Notes: generated from the sequence alone by a model not told the origin. A stretch of 24,049 bases of DNA from a virus (IMGVR_UViG_3300007820_000021:1-24049); one strand, 5' to 3'. Counted from the first letter of the stretch, positions 8,548-15,243 are shown. A program made the numbers and translations.

Positions 8548-9090
8548 TTACTTTAATCCTATTTGAGTTTTGCTTACTAGCTTTTCGCCCTGAAACATTA
8601 AAATACTATTCGCCCCAAGCGAACCTTCACCTTTATAAGAATAAGCCACTATATGAACGTCAGATCCTTCCCCGCCTTCTTTGCCAGACTCAGACATCGT
8701 TTCGCCAAGTCCGCCTATTATTGAAGATACGTTTTCATAAGTCATTCCAGTTTTTAATTCATCAAACTCAGCTTTAGTCATAGTTGGTTTATTTTTATTT
8801 TTAGCTTCTTCATTTAGCTTTTTTATATCAGCTTCTATCTTTTTGGTATTAGCTTCGATTGCGGCAGTCTTTTTATTAGATTCTTCATGCTTAATATTTA
8901 AAGCTTCTTGTTTAGCTAATTGTTCTGGGGTCAAAGGTTCGGAAGGAATGAAAGAACCGATTGTAATCAATAGAATAAACAATGCCCATATAACGCCAAA
9001 AGCTTTTGCGACTTTTCCGGTTTTTCCCCAAAGAATAAAAACCACGATGTAAGGGATAAAGATCCAACCCAATACCTTTAGAAATTTCAC
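8548..9090 (-). CDS. Membrane protein with DUF3862 / BLIP-like C-terminal domain
   Basis: A 180-residue protein (189 if the ATG at 9117 is used). Two N-terminal transmembrane helices (FLKVLGWIFIPYIVVFILWG and FGVIWALFILLITIGSFI) are followed by a charged coiled-coil stretch with many Lys and Glu. The C-terminal ~80 residues have the DUF3862/BLIP-like signature: MTKAEFDELKTGMTYENV, then YSYKGEGSLGANSILMFQ and a final QIGLK. I prefer the GTG at 9090 because MKFLKVLGWIFIPYI is the expected beginning of this family and CGGGGA lies upstream, while nothing like a ribosome site precedes 9117. Related domains are small beta-rich lipid-anchored or envelope proteins. Likely cargo gene; function unknown. 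Confidence 0.7.
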   Translation of the reverse strand: MKFLKVLGWIFIPYIVVFILWGKTGKVAKAFGVIWALFILLITIGSFIPSEPLTPEQLAKQEALNIKHEESNKKTAAIEANTKKIEADIKKLNEEAKNKNKPTMTKAEFDELKTGMTYENVSSIIGGLGETMSESGKEGGEGSDVHIVAYSYKGEGSLGANSILMFQGEKLVSKTQIGLK

Positions 9091-9257
9091 TCTAATTCCC
9101 CGCTTACATTTCCCCATCGGCTGGAGTATTTGCTTTAATTGTGTGAAATCAGCTTAGCAGAAACAGGGTTTTATTTCCATATAAATTTTAATCCCCAGCG
9201 CATGAATATACGATCGATGTGGAACAATACGACTATACTCTTTTCGGAGGTGGTCGT

Positions 9258-9515
9258 GTGGAACTCATTATTGCAATTTTTATCGTTGGCGGTTGGTATG
9301 CTTACAAATATTTTCAGAAGTCGAACGAACCTGCTGTACTTGCTAATGTTGAAGTAGAAATTGAAGAAAAGAAGTCATTGAGAAACAAACCCACATCGCT
9401 CAAAAACAAAACAACAGATACCTGCAACTTCTGCGAGGGCGAAGATATTTACATCGGAAGCACCAAAGAAAAAATGCCCTGCCCGAAATGCAAGCGTGGC
9501 ATGAAAATTTCATAA
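9258..9515 (+). CDS. Small membrane-anchored zinc-ribbon protein
   Basis: An 85-residue protein. The frame is open to 9219, but the GTG at 9258 has CGGAGGTGG just upstream and starts directly with the membrane helix (ELIIAIFIVGGWYAYKYF). A charged linker follows. The C-terminus has two CxxC knuckles, CNFC and CPKC, about 20 residues apart, which form a zinc-ribbon with a basic end (KRGMKIS). It faces the minus-strand membrane gene across a 167-base gap in which no clear promoter is visible. Function unknown; it may belong to the cargo region. Confidence 0.6.
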   Translation: MELIIAIFIVGGWYAYKYFQKSNEPAVLANVEVEIEEKKSLRNKPTSLKNKTTDTCNFCEGEDIYIGSTKEKMPCPKCKRGMKIS

Positions 9516-9565
9516 AAATGTTTTTGTCATCCTTCGAATATCACGTGCGTATACTGTTATCATAA

Positions 9566-9599
9566 GCTCCACTTGAAAGCATTCATGCGGAAGTGGAGC
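9566..9599. repeat. Large perfect hairpin in intergenic region
   Basis: GCTCCACTT (9566-9574) pairs perfectly with AAGTGGAGC (9591-9599). The 16-base loop contains a smaller inverted repeat (GCATTCATGC, 9579-9588). No T run follows on either strand, so it is not an ordinary terminator. It could be a transcript-end structure for one or both convergent genes, an RNA element or a binding site. Confidence 0.6.
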
Positions 9600-9618
9600 C
9601 AAAGGTACCTTAAAATAG

Positions 9619-9642
9619 AATGTTTACAATAAATGTTTACAA
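9619..9642. repeat. Tandem 11-base direct repeat AATGTTTACAA
   Basis: Two exact copies at 9619-9629 and 9632-9642, 13 bases apart, overlapping the stop codon of the minus-strand XRE gene. Possibly a protein-binding site. Confidence 0.6.
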
Positions 9643-9858
9643 ATCCCAAAACTGATCAGCCCTAACGGAAGAGTCCACTTCCCGAAGGGCTTTTAGAATT
9701 TTTTGCATTGTCGATCCGCCAGGTACATAATCTTTATCGCTACAAGCGCTCGTGGCAGTTCCCTTTGATACGCCTTTCTTTATCAACCACTCCTGCTTAA
9801 TTCCTCTGTTATCCAACCATTTTCCTAATTTCGTTCGCGGTTTACCGAGTCCAAACAT
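9637..9858 (-). CDS. XRE-family helix-turn-helix regulator
   Basis: A 73-residue DNA-binding protein resembling the small Cro/C1 regulators of Bacillales phages and plasmids: LGKWLDNRGIKQEWLIKKGVSKGTATSACSD is a helix-turn-helix, followed by TMQKILKALREVDSSVRADQFWDL, typical of this group. The frame opens at 9873, but MFGLGKPRTK at 9858 is the usual start and has GGATGGTGA at a good distance; 9873 has its AAAGG directly touching the start codon. It is divergent from the operon beginning at 9998 with 139 bases between, so it may control that operon. Confidence 0.75.
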   Translation of the reverse strand: MFGLGKPRTKLGKWLDNRGIKQEWLIKKGVSKGTATSACSDKDYVPGGSTMQKILKALREVDSSVRADQFWDL

Positions 9859-9997
9859 GATTATTGTCACCATCCTTTAATGATTAACATGGACAAAATC
9901 TCAGAAATTTATACTTTTCGGGATAATATTTTAGGAACATTGTACAAACCATAGCCCATATGATAGGAGTATACAAAGGTTTACAGGAGGTATACGG

Positions 9998-10234
9998 ATG
10001 AAAACATTAATTGCTTTTCGATTGCGAAAGGATCTAGATGCGGATCTTATTGCCGCGAATGTAGATGGAGTGAAGCTACAGGATATTTGCCGGGACGGTT
10101 TACGTCTTATGCTTGGGATTCGTACTAAAAAGCAGGTTGAAGTTAAAGAAAAGCAGATTGTTGTACCGCCAGTCATGGAACAAACAACACGCACGATTCC
10201 AAGTAAGCCCGCTGTGTTTAGCCCTAAGAGATAA
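9998..10234 (+). CDS. Ribbon-helix-helix-like small protein, first gene of the secretion-like operon
   Basis: A 78-residue protein. MKTLIAFRLRKDLDADLIAANV followed by KLQDICRDGLRLML has the strand-helix-helix outline of CopG/MetJ-type regulators found on plasmids and conjugative elements. The C-terminal part is basic and unstructured. The ribosome site ACAGGAGG is strong, and GGAGTATAC/GGAGGTATAC occur as near repeats around it (9966-9996). It may regulate the operon it leads, together with the divergent XRE protein. The DNA-binding role is inferred from the pattern only. Confidence 0.55.
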   Translation: MKTLIAFRLRKDLDADLIAANVDGVKLQDICRDGLRLMLGIRTKKQVEVKEKQIVVPPVMEQTTRTIPSKPAVFSPKR

Positions 10235-10246
10235 GGAGGAAACCAC

Positions 10247-10357
10247 ATGTCATTCGTAGGTTTTTATAGCACAAAGAACCGCACTCGCTCAGCTGCATTC
10301 GCGGTTATTGTTGGTACGATCGTAACAATCAGAATCGTTTTAACAGGGAGGGCATGA
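10247..10357 (+). CDS. 36-residue single-span membrane peptide
   Basis: Starts at ATG 10247 behind AAGGAGGAAACCAC and ends at TGA 10355-10357. The N-terminus is polar and basic (STKNRTRS). One hydrophobic helix follows (AAFAVIVGTIVTIRIVL), then TGRA. It resembles a tiny pilin- or coat-like subunit or a membrane accessory peptide. It fits tightly between the RHH-like gene and the VirB2-like gene, and the strong ribosome site argues that it is real. No family recognised. Confidence 0.6.
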   Translation: MSFVGFYSTKNRTRSAAFAVIVGTIVTIRIVLTGRA

Positions 10358-10363
10358 TGCACC

Positions 10364-10762
10364 ATGAAGACTATGAGCATTCCCGATTTTGTCCGGTACG
10401 GCTGGCAAGAGGAAAGTAAGGTCGACGCGTTTATCGCCCATCTTAAAAGACACAAGATCAAATATCGAATAATCGGCACGGCTGTTATTTTGTTCCTCGG
10501 GGCTGCAAGTATATCCTTTGCGATGGACCCGTCAGGTTTGGGCATCGATGCTAAAGCTAATTTACTTTATAAAAATAAAGTCCTGCTGATTGGTAAATGG
10601 GTAATCATCGTCAAGGGCGCGATAGACACAATCCAAAAATTAGTGGATGGGAACGTTCCAGAAGCCAAAAAGAACTTTCTTGGCTACCTCATGATCTATG
10701 CAATACTTCAGGGGTTGCCGTGGGGAATGGATCAAATCGATGAGATTTTCAAGGGGGCTTGA
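10364..10762 (+). CDS. VirB2/TrbC-like membrane protein (putative pilin-like subunit)
   Basis: A 132-residue protein. After a charged N-terminus of ~35 residues comes a signal-peptide-like helix (IIGTAVILFLGAASISFAMD). Two further hydrophobic segments follow (VLLIGKWVIIVKGAIDTIQ and FLGYLMIYAILQGLPWGM), joined by a short charged turn. Signal segment plus helical hairpin is the layout of VirB2/TrbC pilins and related channel subunits of type IV secretion systems. Its stop lies 2 bases before the next start codon. The family assignment is by architecture, not by a signature motif; a holin-like membrane protein is the alternative. Confidence 0.5.
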   Translation: MKTMSIPDFVRYGWQEESKVDAFIAHLKRHKIKYRIIGTAVILFLGAASISFAMDPSGLGIDAKANLLYKNKVLLIGKWVIIVKGAIDTIQKLVDGNVPEAKKNFLGYLMIYAILQGLPWGMDQIDEIFKGA

Positions 10763-10764
10763 TC

Positions 10765-11442
10765 ATGTGGTTAGAACTTGTGCCCCGAATAACAGCAGGT
10801 TACGGCAGTATCGATCAGGTCCACAAAACGCCTCATACCGGAATTGATATTGCGATGCCGATTGGTAGTGACATCTACGCTCCAGAGGGTGGGATTATTT
10901 CAAGGATTGCGGATTACGGAGATACGAGCTTAGGCAAGGCAGTATTTGTAAAGACGAAAGCCGGGTATCAATACATTTTCGGACATCTATCGGACAGTAC
11001 CATTGTCCACGAGGGGCAGCGTGTGCATGCCGGAGACTTGATCGCTTTATCCGGCAATACCGGATTCAGCACAGGTCCACACCTGCACTTGGGCATGCTC
11101 GATAAGACAGGACACTTCGTTAAACCTACGCATGTCGAGAAAGTTCTCGATCCAGCAAGTTTAGATTCCAATCCTCATCTCGGTATTGGAAGCAAGATCA
11201 TTGGTAAAGCGTGGCATCATGCACAGGACAGCGCACAGGGACACGCTCGGGCTTTTGCCTACGACTTCATGATGGGTACGGTAGAGGGCATACGCGATTT
11301 TATCGTAGATATGTCCTACACCATAGCGCTAATTGGCGGAGGGCTGTGTATTATTATGCATGTTGCGGGATGGGAAAAGGGTAAGCGTTGGGCGAGCATG
11401 CTAACAGTGGGTTACGTTTTAATCAAATATTTTATGGGGTGA
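10765..11442 (+). CDS. M23 peptidase with C-terminal membrane hairpin
   Basis: A 225-residue protein. The N-terminal M23/LytM zinc endopeptidase has His24 and Asp28 in PHTGIDIAMP, His74 in FGHLSD, and His106-x-His108 in GPHLHLGM, so all metal and catalytic residues are present. It should cut peptidoglycan cross-bridges. There is no N-terminal signal. The C-terminus (about 180-225) has two helices around a short charged turn (YTIALIGGGLCIIMHVAG, then GWEKGKRW, then ASMLTVGYVLIKYFMG), similar in layout to the VirB2-like protein just upstream. The start is ATG 10765 behind AAGGGGG, not the TTG at 10759. In Gram-positive conjugation systems a wall hydrolase opens the wall for the channel; that role fits here. 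Confidence 0.8.
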   Translation: MWLELVPRITAGYGSIDQVHKTPHTGIDIAMPIGSDIYAPEGGIISRIADYGDTSLGKAVFVKTKAGYQYIFGHLSDSTIVHEGQRVHAGDLIALSGNTGFSTGPHLHLGMLDKTGHFVKPTHVEKVLDPASLDSNPHLGIGSKIIGKAWHHAQDSAQGHARAFAYDFMMGTVEGIRDFIVDMSYTIALIGGGLCIIMHVAGWEKGKRWASMLTVGYVLIKYFMG

Positions 11443-11447
11443 TAACT

Positions 11448-11660
11448 GTGGACCAACTAACTACAGACCAATTACTAAAACTCGCTTCACTGGCTTTATG
11501 TGTGGCGGCGGATAACGAAGGTACGGAACTCGAGCGGAAATCCATGGCAACCGTTGACCGCTTGCTTAGCGAAGTAGTAAAGCGCAATGAGGGACAGAAA
11601 TCCACGGATCGTGTACAGGGTGTTGGTGGAGTCGGGATACGAATTCGATTTCGTACCTAA
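11448..11660 (+). CDS. Small operon protein of unknown function
   Basis: A 70-residue protein starting at GTG 11448, five bases after the M23 stop, with GGGGTGA upstream. Frame 11388-11447 is open but lies inside the M23 gene. The sequence is mainly helical (LTTDQLLKLASLALCVAADNEG), with a basic C-terminus (GIRIRFRT). No family recognised. The tight spacing places it in the same operon as the ATPase. Confidence 0.6.
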   Translation: MDQLTTDQLLKLASLALCVAADNEGTELERKSMATVDRLLSEVVKRNEGQKSTDRVQGVGGVGIRIRFRT

Positions 11661-11674
11661 GAGGAGGCGTTAAG

Positions 11675-11800
11675 ATGCCGAATAAAAAGTGTTATATCTG
11701 CGGTTCCACATCGATGGGGACGCACAAAGAATCTGGTTGGATGTATTGCAAAAAGTGTAATTCCGTTCAACCAGCGCCACTAAAACCGATAAGGAAGTGA
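11675..11800 (+). CDS. 41-residue zinc-ribbon peptide
   Basis: ATG 11675 behind GAGGAGG, stop TGA 11798-11800. Two CxxC pairs, CYIC (6-9) and CKKC (25-28), form a compact zinc-ribbon with a Lys/Arg/Pro-rich tail. Small ribbons like this often bind nucleic acid or partner proteins. Part of the secretion-like operon. Confidence 0.65.
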   Translation: MPNKKCYICGSTSMGTHKESGWMYCKKCNSVQPAPLKPIRK

Positions 11801-11805
11801 TTCGT

Positions 11806-11940
11806 ATGATCGTTTCAAGTCTGCTCGGGGCAGCCGCATTATTCTTGAAGTTTGGCCCTTATATCATTGGACTCAAAATCTGTACGTCAGCCGTAGACAT
11901 AGCGGCTACGTATGCGAAAAACAAAATAACGAAAGGGTGA
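11806..11940 (+). CDS. 44-residue hydrophobic membrane peptide
   Basis: ATG 11806 with AAGGAAGTGA upstream, stop TGA 11938-11940. A hydrophobic segment (residues 3-23, VSSLLGAAALFLKFGPYIIGL) is followed by an amphipathic helix and a basic end (YAKNKITKG). Size, single span and basic C-terminus recall pilin or filamentous coat subunits. That is only a resemblance, and no family is recognised. Confidence 0.55.
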   Translation: MIVSSLLGAAALFLKFGPYIIGLKICTSAVDIAATYAKNKITKG

Positions 11941-11945
11941 TACGA

Positions 11946-12122
11946 ATGAAATTACAAGGAAAAATTGAAATCAATTTGGAAAGTAAGACTGTTTCAATTT
12001 TCTTGGATAACGAAAGCTGGTGCTGCAATCAATACCCACAAGGAGTGTATCGTTTCTTAGAGGATGAGATCAATTATCTCCTAGAAGGAAAGAAGATTTG
12101 TTGGGACGGCGGTGCAAAATGA
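11946..12122 (+). CDS. 58-residue operon protein of unknown function
   Basis: Starts at ATG 11946 after GAAAGGGTGA; the open frame from 11937 adds only three residues and lacks a ribosome site. Soluble and acidic (KIEINLESKTVSIFLDNESW), with three Cys (two adjacent). It overlaps the next gene by four bases (ATGA). No recognised family. Confidence 0.55.
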   Translation: MKLQGKIEINLESKTVSIFLDNESWCCNQYPQGVYRFLEDEINYLLEGKKICWDGGAK

Positions 12123-12292
12123 AATGCCAAATGAGATTTTGCAAAGGTACGGCTTTTGTCCATGACACTGGAATGTCTTTGTGGATATGTTTAAAGTGCC
12201 AAAAGGAAGTAAAAATAATTCGACAGAATGGGGTTATGGCAGCGATTAGGCACGTAATAAAGGAAGGAGTGAAGGGTGAATGGGATCGATAA
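12119..12292 (+). CDS. 57-residue Cys-containing zinc-finger-like protein
   Basis: ATG 12119 overlaps the upstream stop. The N-terminus has Cys at CQMRFC and later CLKC, consistent with a zinc-ribbon. The C-terminus is helical and basic. It overlaps the ATPase gene start by 13 bases. It may be an accessory subunit of the ATPase; function unknown. Confidence 0.55.
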   Translation: MKCQMRFCKGTAFVHDTGMSLWICLKCQKEVKIIRQNGVMAAIRHVIKEGVKGEWDR

Positions 12293-14646
12293 AATTCCGT
12301 GAAATTATAAGCATCATCCGTCCAGAGTATGTCTTTCTGAAGCTCAAGCCAAATAATTCGATCCGTAACAATAACACGCATAAACTGGCTCGGGCTATTG
12401 CGTCGCTTTATAAAAATGCGCTTGAAAACATCAAAAAAGAAGAAGTGAAAGCGGCTAGGGTACTCGGTAAACAGTTTTTTATTCCGACCAAAATATCATT
12501 CGAAACTTCGTCAAAAGTTGCTTACTTTATCTACATTGAGAAAAAGAAGGTTGAGTTTTACTTTATCATTCCTCGTAGTCAGCTCAGTGTAATCAAGGAA
12601 AAGATTGGAGATGTGTGGACCGGTATCACCGCAGAAGAGGTGGGTAGTCTGCCTGAGTTTGGCAAAGATGCTACGAAGTATCAATTGGCTTATGCCAAAG
12701 AAGACGCGCTAAGCCTTGCTGTGGATCGCAGAGACAACAATCTGCTTAGTTCTACGCTTAATGTAATTGACGTTATGGAGGAAGGAGATAAGGCAGGAGT
12801 GTTTTACAATTTCATGCCGACATCGCAGTTTACTTGGCGGAGCACGTATAAACACACCATAGAAAAGCTTCGAAATAATACCCCTGTTGATCGAGATAAG
12901 ACGGGCAGTGTTTATGTTTTTAAAATGGCAGTGTCGTTGCTATCTGGCTTGGTAGATACGGTCACAGGTGTATTTTCGGACAACAAGAAGGCTGGACATA
13001 TAAACCCGCTAGAGACGATACTAGAGCACCTAAATGGTGGGAATAAGATCAGCGAAAGCACACAGCATAAAGCAGGGGCGTCCATACTCAATACACAGAT
13101 TGTGGTCATGAGCCAGAGCGAGGATGTGTTAAGACAGCGAAACACTGGTCGGAGTTTGGCACAGAGCTTTGACACCGTTTCTGAGGATAACGCGCTTAGT
13201 TTCCGCTCGTATAAGAAGGATTTCAAGTATACAGATTATTCTTTGCGCGGGGCAGCCGTTAACAAAATGGGCGATGAGGAATGTCAGAGCTTCATAGTGT
13301 TGGCTGGGCGCGAATTGCTGGAGCGTTATAACTTTATTGATAAGGTGGAAACTCAGGAAACTGAGGTACCAGAGGATTTGCAGGAAGGTGTTATGTGCGT
13401 TGGGGTAAATCGTTTCAGAGGCAACGATCAACCTGCTTACCTCAGTAATGACAAGGAATACAAGAATCTTACACTGGTTCTAATCGGTCCGACACGAGCA
13501 GGTAAGTCAACGTTGATCGGAAATCTAAGTCGAGATGCAATCCAAGCTGGAGAATGCGTTATTATTTTCGACTATATTAGAAACTGTGAGTTAAGTTCTG
13601 AGATAGCTGCATTGTTTCCGAAAGAGAAAACACTCACCATTGATTGCAGCAATCCAAAAACGATTCAAGGACTCGGGTATAACGAAGTAGGCTTTAGCAC
13701 AGAAACGTTTACGCAATACGATAACGCCAAGAAGCAAACAACTCAACTTCTGACACTCGTAAACTCTGTTAATTCCGGTGATACGTGCCTTAGCGCCAAG
13801 ATGGAGCGGTATCTCACAAGTGCTAGTCTAGTTGTATTTATTACTGGGGGTAGCATTAGGGACGTATTCGGTATACTACAGGATCACAAAGCGCGTCACC
13901 ATTTTTTAGACATGGTCCCAGAATGCCAAGAAGAGAATCTAACAGAGTATATCAATAGTCTTTGCGAGTTGGATGAATACAAAGATACAAAGATCAAAGA
14001 GGGCGGTACAACACGGACTGTATCGGTGTTGTGCGGCACAAAGGACCATCTAATCGCAGGTATTATCGATCGTTTAAATAAACTAAAAGCAAATACCTAC
14101 ATGGAGGCCATGCTGAAAAAATCTACAGAGAACAACATCGATTTAACGAAGGAATTGCAAAAGAACCAGTTGATCTGCATCAGCATGCCCGAGTCCATGT
14201 TTGCCACGGACGAAGAACGCGATATTTATACGACGTACTGGATAACTAAATTATGGCTGGCTCTACAAATCAGAAGCGTCCATATTCCAGATCGCAATAA
14301 GCTGACCAAGGTTAACATTGTAGTGGATGAGTTATACCAGGTAAGTAACACCCAGAAGTTTCTTTCCGATAAGCTTAGTCGATTTGCTAAGTTCGGGGCT
14401 AAGCCGATTATTAGTTGCCATTATATTAACCAGATATCATATATTCGAACAGAGCTCAGAAGTGCCAATGCCTCATATATGCTTATCAGCGGTTGTGATA
14501 AAAAAAATTATGAGGAACTGAAAGATGAGTTGTATCCGTTCGAAATGGATGATCTGCTTAAGCTGCCAGAGCACAACAGCCTGAACTTGATTAAAAACAA
14601 AGGGGGTTACGCGAGGTTTATTACAAAGCTGCCCAAACCTATCTGA
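12280..14646 (+). CDS. VirB4/HerA-superfamily ATPase of a type-IV-secretion-like system
   Basis: A 788-residue protein. The first ~390 residues are a non-ATPase N-terminal region. Walker A is GPTRAGKST at 403-411, preceded by LTLVLI. Walker B is VNIVVDELY with Asp683-Glu684. The order and spacing (long N-terminal domain, P-loop near residue 400, Walker B near 680, then FAKFGAKPIISCHY in place of the usual sensor ATQ segment) match VirB4/TraC-type conjugation ATPases and the wider FtsK-HerA group. VirB4 proteins energise assembly of a channel and substrate transfer. ATG 12280 follows GAAGGGTGA. It is the last gene of the operon, with a terminator immediately after. A coupling-protein (VirD4-like) role is possible too. 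Confidence 0.8.
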   Translation: MGSIKFREIISIIRPEYVFLKLKPNNSIRNNNTHKLARAIASLYKNALENIKKEEVKAARVLGKQFFIPTKISFETSSKVAYFIYIEKKKVEFYFIIPRSQLSVIKEKIGDVWTGITAEEVGSLPEFGKDATKYQLAYAKEDALSLAVDRRDNNLLSSTLNVIDVMEEGDKAGVFYNFMPTSQFTWRSTYKHTIEKLRNNTPVDRDKTGSVYVFKMAVSLLSGLVDTVTGVFSDNKKAGHINPLETILEHLNGGNKISESTQHKAGASILNTQIVVMSQSEDVLRQRNTGRSLAQSFDTVSEDNALSFRSYKKDFKYTDYSLRGAAVNKMGDEECQSFIVLAGRELLERYNFIDKVETQETEVPEDLQEGVMCVGVNRFRGNDQPAYLSNDKEYKNLTLVLIGPTRAGKSTLIGNLSRDAIQAGECVIIFDYIRNCELSSEIAALFPKEKTLTIDCSNPKTIQGLGYNEVGFSTETFTQYDNAKKQTTQLLTLVNSVNSGDTCLSAKMERYLTSASLVVFITGGSIRDVFGILQDHKARHHFLDMVPECQEENLTEYINSLCELDEYKDTKIKEGGTTRTVSVLCGTKDHLIAGIIDRLNKLKANTYMEAMLKKSTENNIDLTKELQKNQLICISMPESMFATDEERDIYTTYWITKLWLALQIRSVHIPDRNKLTKVNIVVDELYQVSNTQKFLSDKLSRFAKFGAKPIISCHYINQISYIRTELRSANASYMLISGCDKKNYEELKDELYPFEMDDLLKLPEHNSLNLIKNKGGYARFITKLPKPI

Positions 14647-14666
14647 CCCGAGAGGGTCCTTTTTTC
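14645..14666 (+). terminator. Terminator after the ATPase gene
   Basis: GACCC (14645-14649) pairs with GGGTC (14654-14658) around a GAGA loop, followed by CT6. The stem begins inside the stop codon. Confidence 0.85.
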
Positions 14667-14684
14667 TGAGAAAATTTTAATCTG

Positions 14685-14716
14685 TTTCGACAAAATACTT
14701 GCACTTTTCGACAAAA
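14685..14716. promoter_or_regulatory. Two direct copies of TTTCGACAAAA (Spo0A-box-like operators A and B)
   Basis: TTTCGACAAAA at 14685-14695 and again at 14706-14716, 21 bases apart, i.e. on the same face of the helix. The complement of each contains TGTCGAA, the Spo0A box core, within TTTTGTCGAAA. Copy A is just upstream of the -35 element at 14699, and copy B lies in the spacer. A third, inverted copy is at 15161-15175. They may bind Spo0A (host or phage-encoded), the XRE protein at 14905, or both. Confidence 0.7.
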
Positions 14717-14727
14717 GTAATTAGAAT
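14699..14727 (+). promoter_or_regulatory. Sigma-A promoter between the 0A-box-like repeats
   Basis: TTGCAC (14699-14704), exactly 17 bases, then TAGAAT (14722-14727). It points toward the minus-strand XRE gene, so its transcript would run antisense to that gene. A 28-codon frame (14755-14841) lies downstream without a clear ribosome site. Confidence 0.65.
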
Positions 14728-14904
14728 AATCTGCTACGATAGTTCTTCAAACATATGTACAAGTTGTTACAGAAGATGTATGATTTTCCTTACAAAAACA
14801 GCTTGTCATTGCCGAGAGGAAGCATTGTTCTATGTATATAAATTCCTAAAAGTTAATCTGTACTTAAGTTTTCCGTGAGGGGAGCCGTTAAGCTCTACCG
14901 TCTG

Positions 14905-15135
14905 CTATTTTCTTTTCTTGAGCTGACTTTCATCCCAAAAAATCAAATCTTCCATTCCGCAGTTAAAAAATATCGCCGTATTTTTAAATTGAATCAACGA
15001 AAAGTTCGCTTGATTATTAGCGACTTGAGAAACAAAAGATTCGCTCATTCCCAAGAATACAGCCAAATCGACTTGTTTACTTTTTGTACGTGCGAAATGC
15101 TCATGCAGACGACTTCTCCCATACGGAGGAGTCAT
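14905..15135 (-). CDS. XRE-family helix-turn-helix regulator (second)
   Basis: A 76-residue regulator: TPPYGRSRLHEHF, then QVDLAVFLGMSESFVSQVANN as the helix-turn-helix, then FKNTAIFFNCGMEDLIFWDES. ATG 15135 has AAAGGGG five bases upstream; the GTG at 15141 overlaps that ribosome site and is less likely. A 0A-box-like site (15161-15175) lies 26 bases upstream, where it could sit in this gene's promoter. The convergent transcript from 14699 could run into the gene from its 3' side. It is probably a second switch regulator, separate from the CI-like protein at 15368. Confidence 0.75.
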   Translation of the reverse strand: MTPPYGRSRLHEHFARTKSKQVDLAVFLGMSESFVSQVANNQANFSLIQFKNTAIFFNCGMEDLIFWDESQLKKRK

Positions 15136-15160
15136 AAACACCCCTTTCTTACTTATCGTG

Positions 15161-15175
15161 TTGTGTCGAAAAGTG
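15161..15175 (+). promoter_or_regulatory. Spo0A-box-like operator C
   Basis: TTGTGTCGAAAAGTG contains a perfect TGTCGAA. It differs by one base from the complement of 14702-14716, so sites B and C are the same 15-base element in opposite orientation. It lies in the divergent gap between the minus-strand XRE gene and the small plus-strand frame at 15244. GTTCGTA is repeated just downstream (15175-15181 and 15186-15192). Confidence 0.65.
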
Positions 15176-15243
15176 TTCGTAGATTGTTCGTATTTTTTAT
15201 GCTATCATGGAAACAAATCCCTCTCAGGAAAAATACATCAAGG

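Noticed and set aside
8496-8777. Plus-strand frame opposite the DUF3862-like gene
   Set aside because: The minus strand has transmembrane helices, a family signature and its own terminator; this frame is its shadow and runs through two terminators.
9139-9357. Plus-strand frame of 72 codons overlapping the zinc-ribbon gene
   Set aside because: No ribosome site and no recognisable sequence; the other frame has a membrane helix, paired CxxC and a good GTG start.
14875-15243. Upstream part of the long plus-strand frame at 14875-15411
   Set aside because: It is antisense to the XRE gene 14905-15135, whose helix-turn-helix and ribosome site are convincing; only the last ~55 codons look protein-like.
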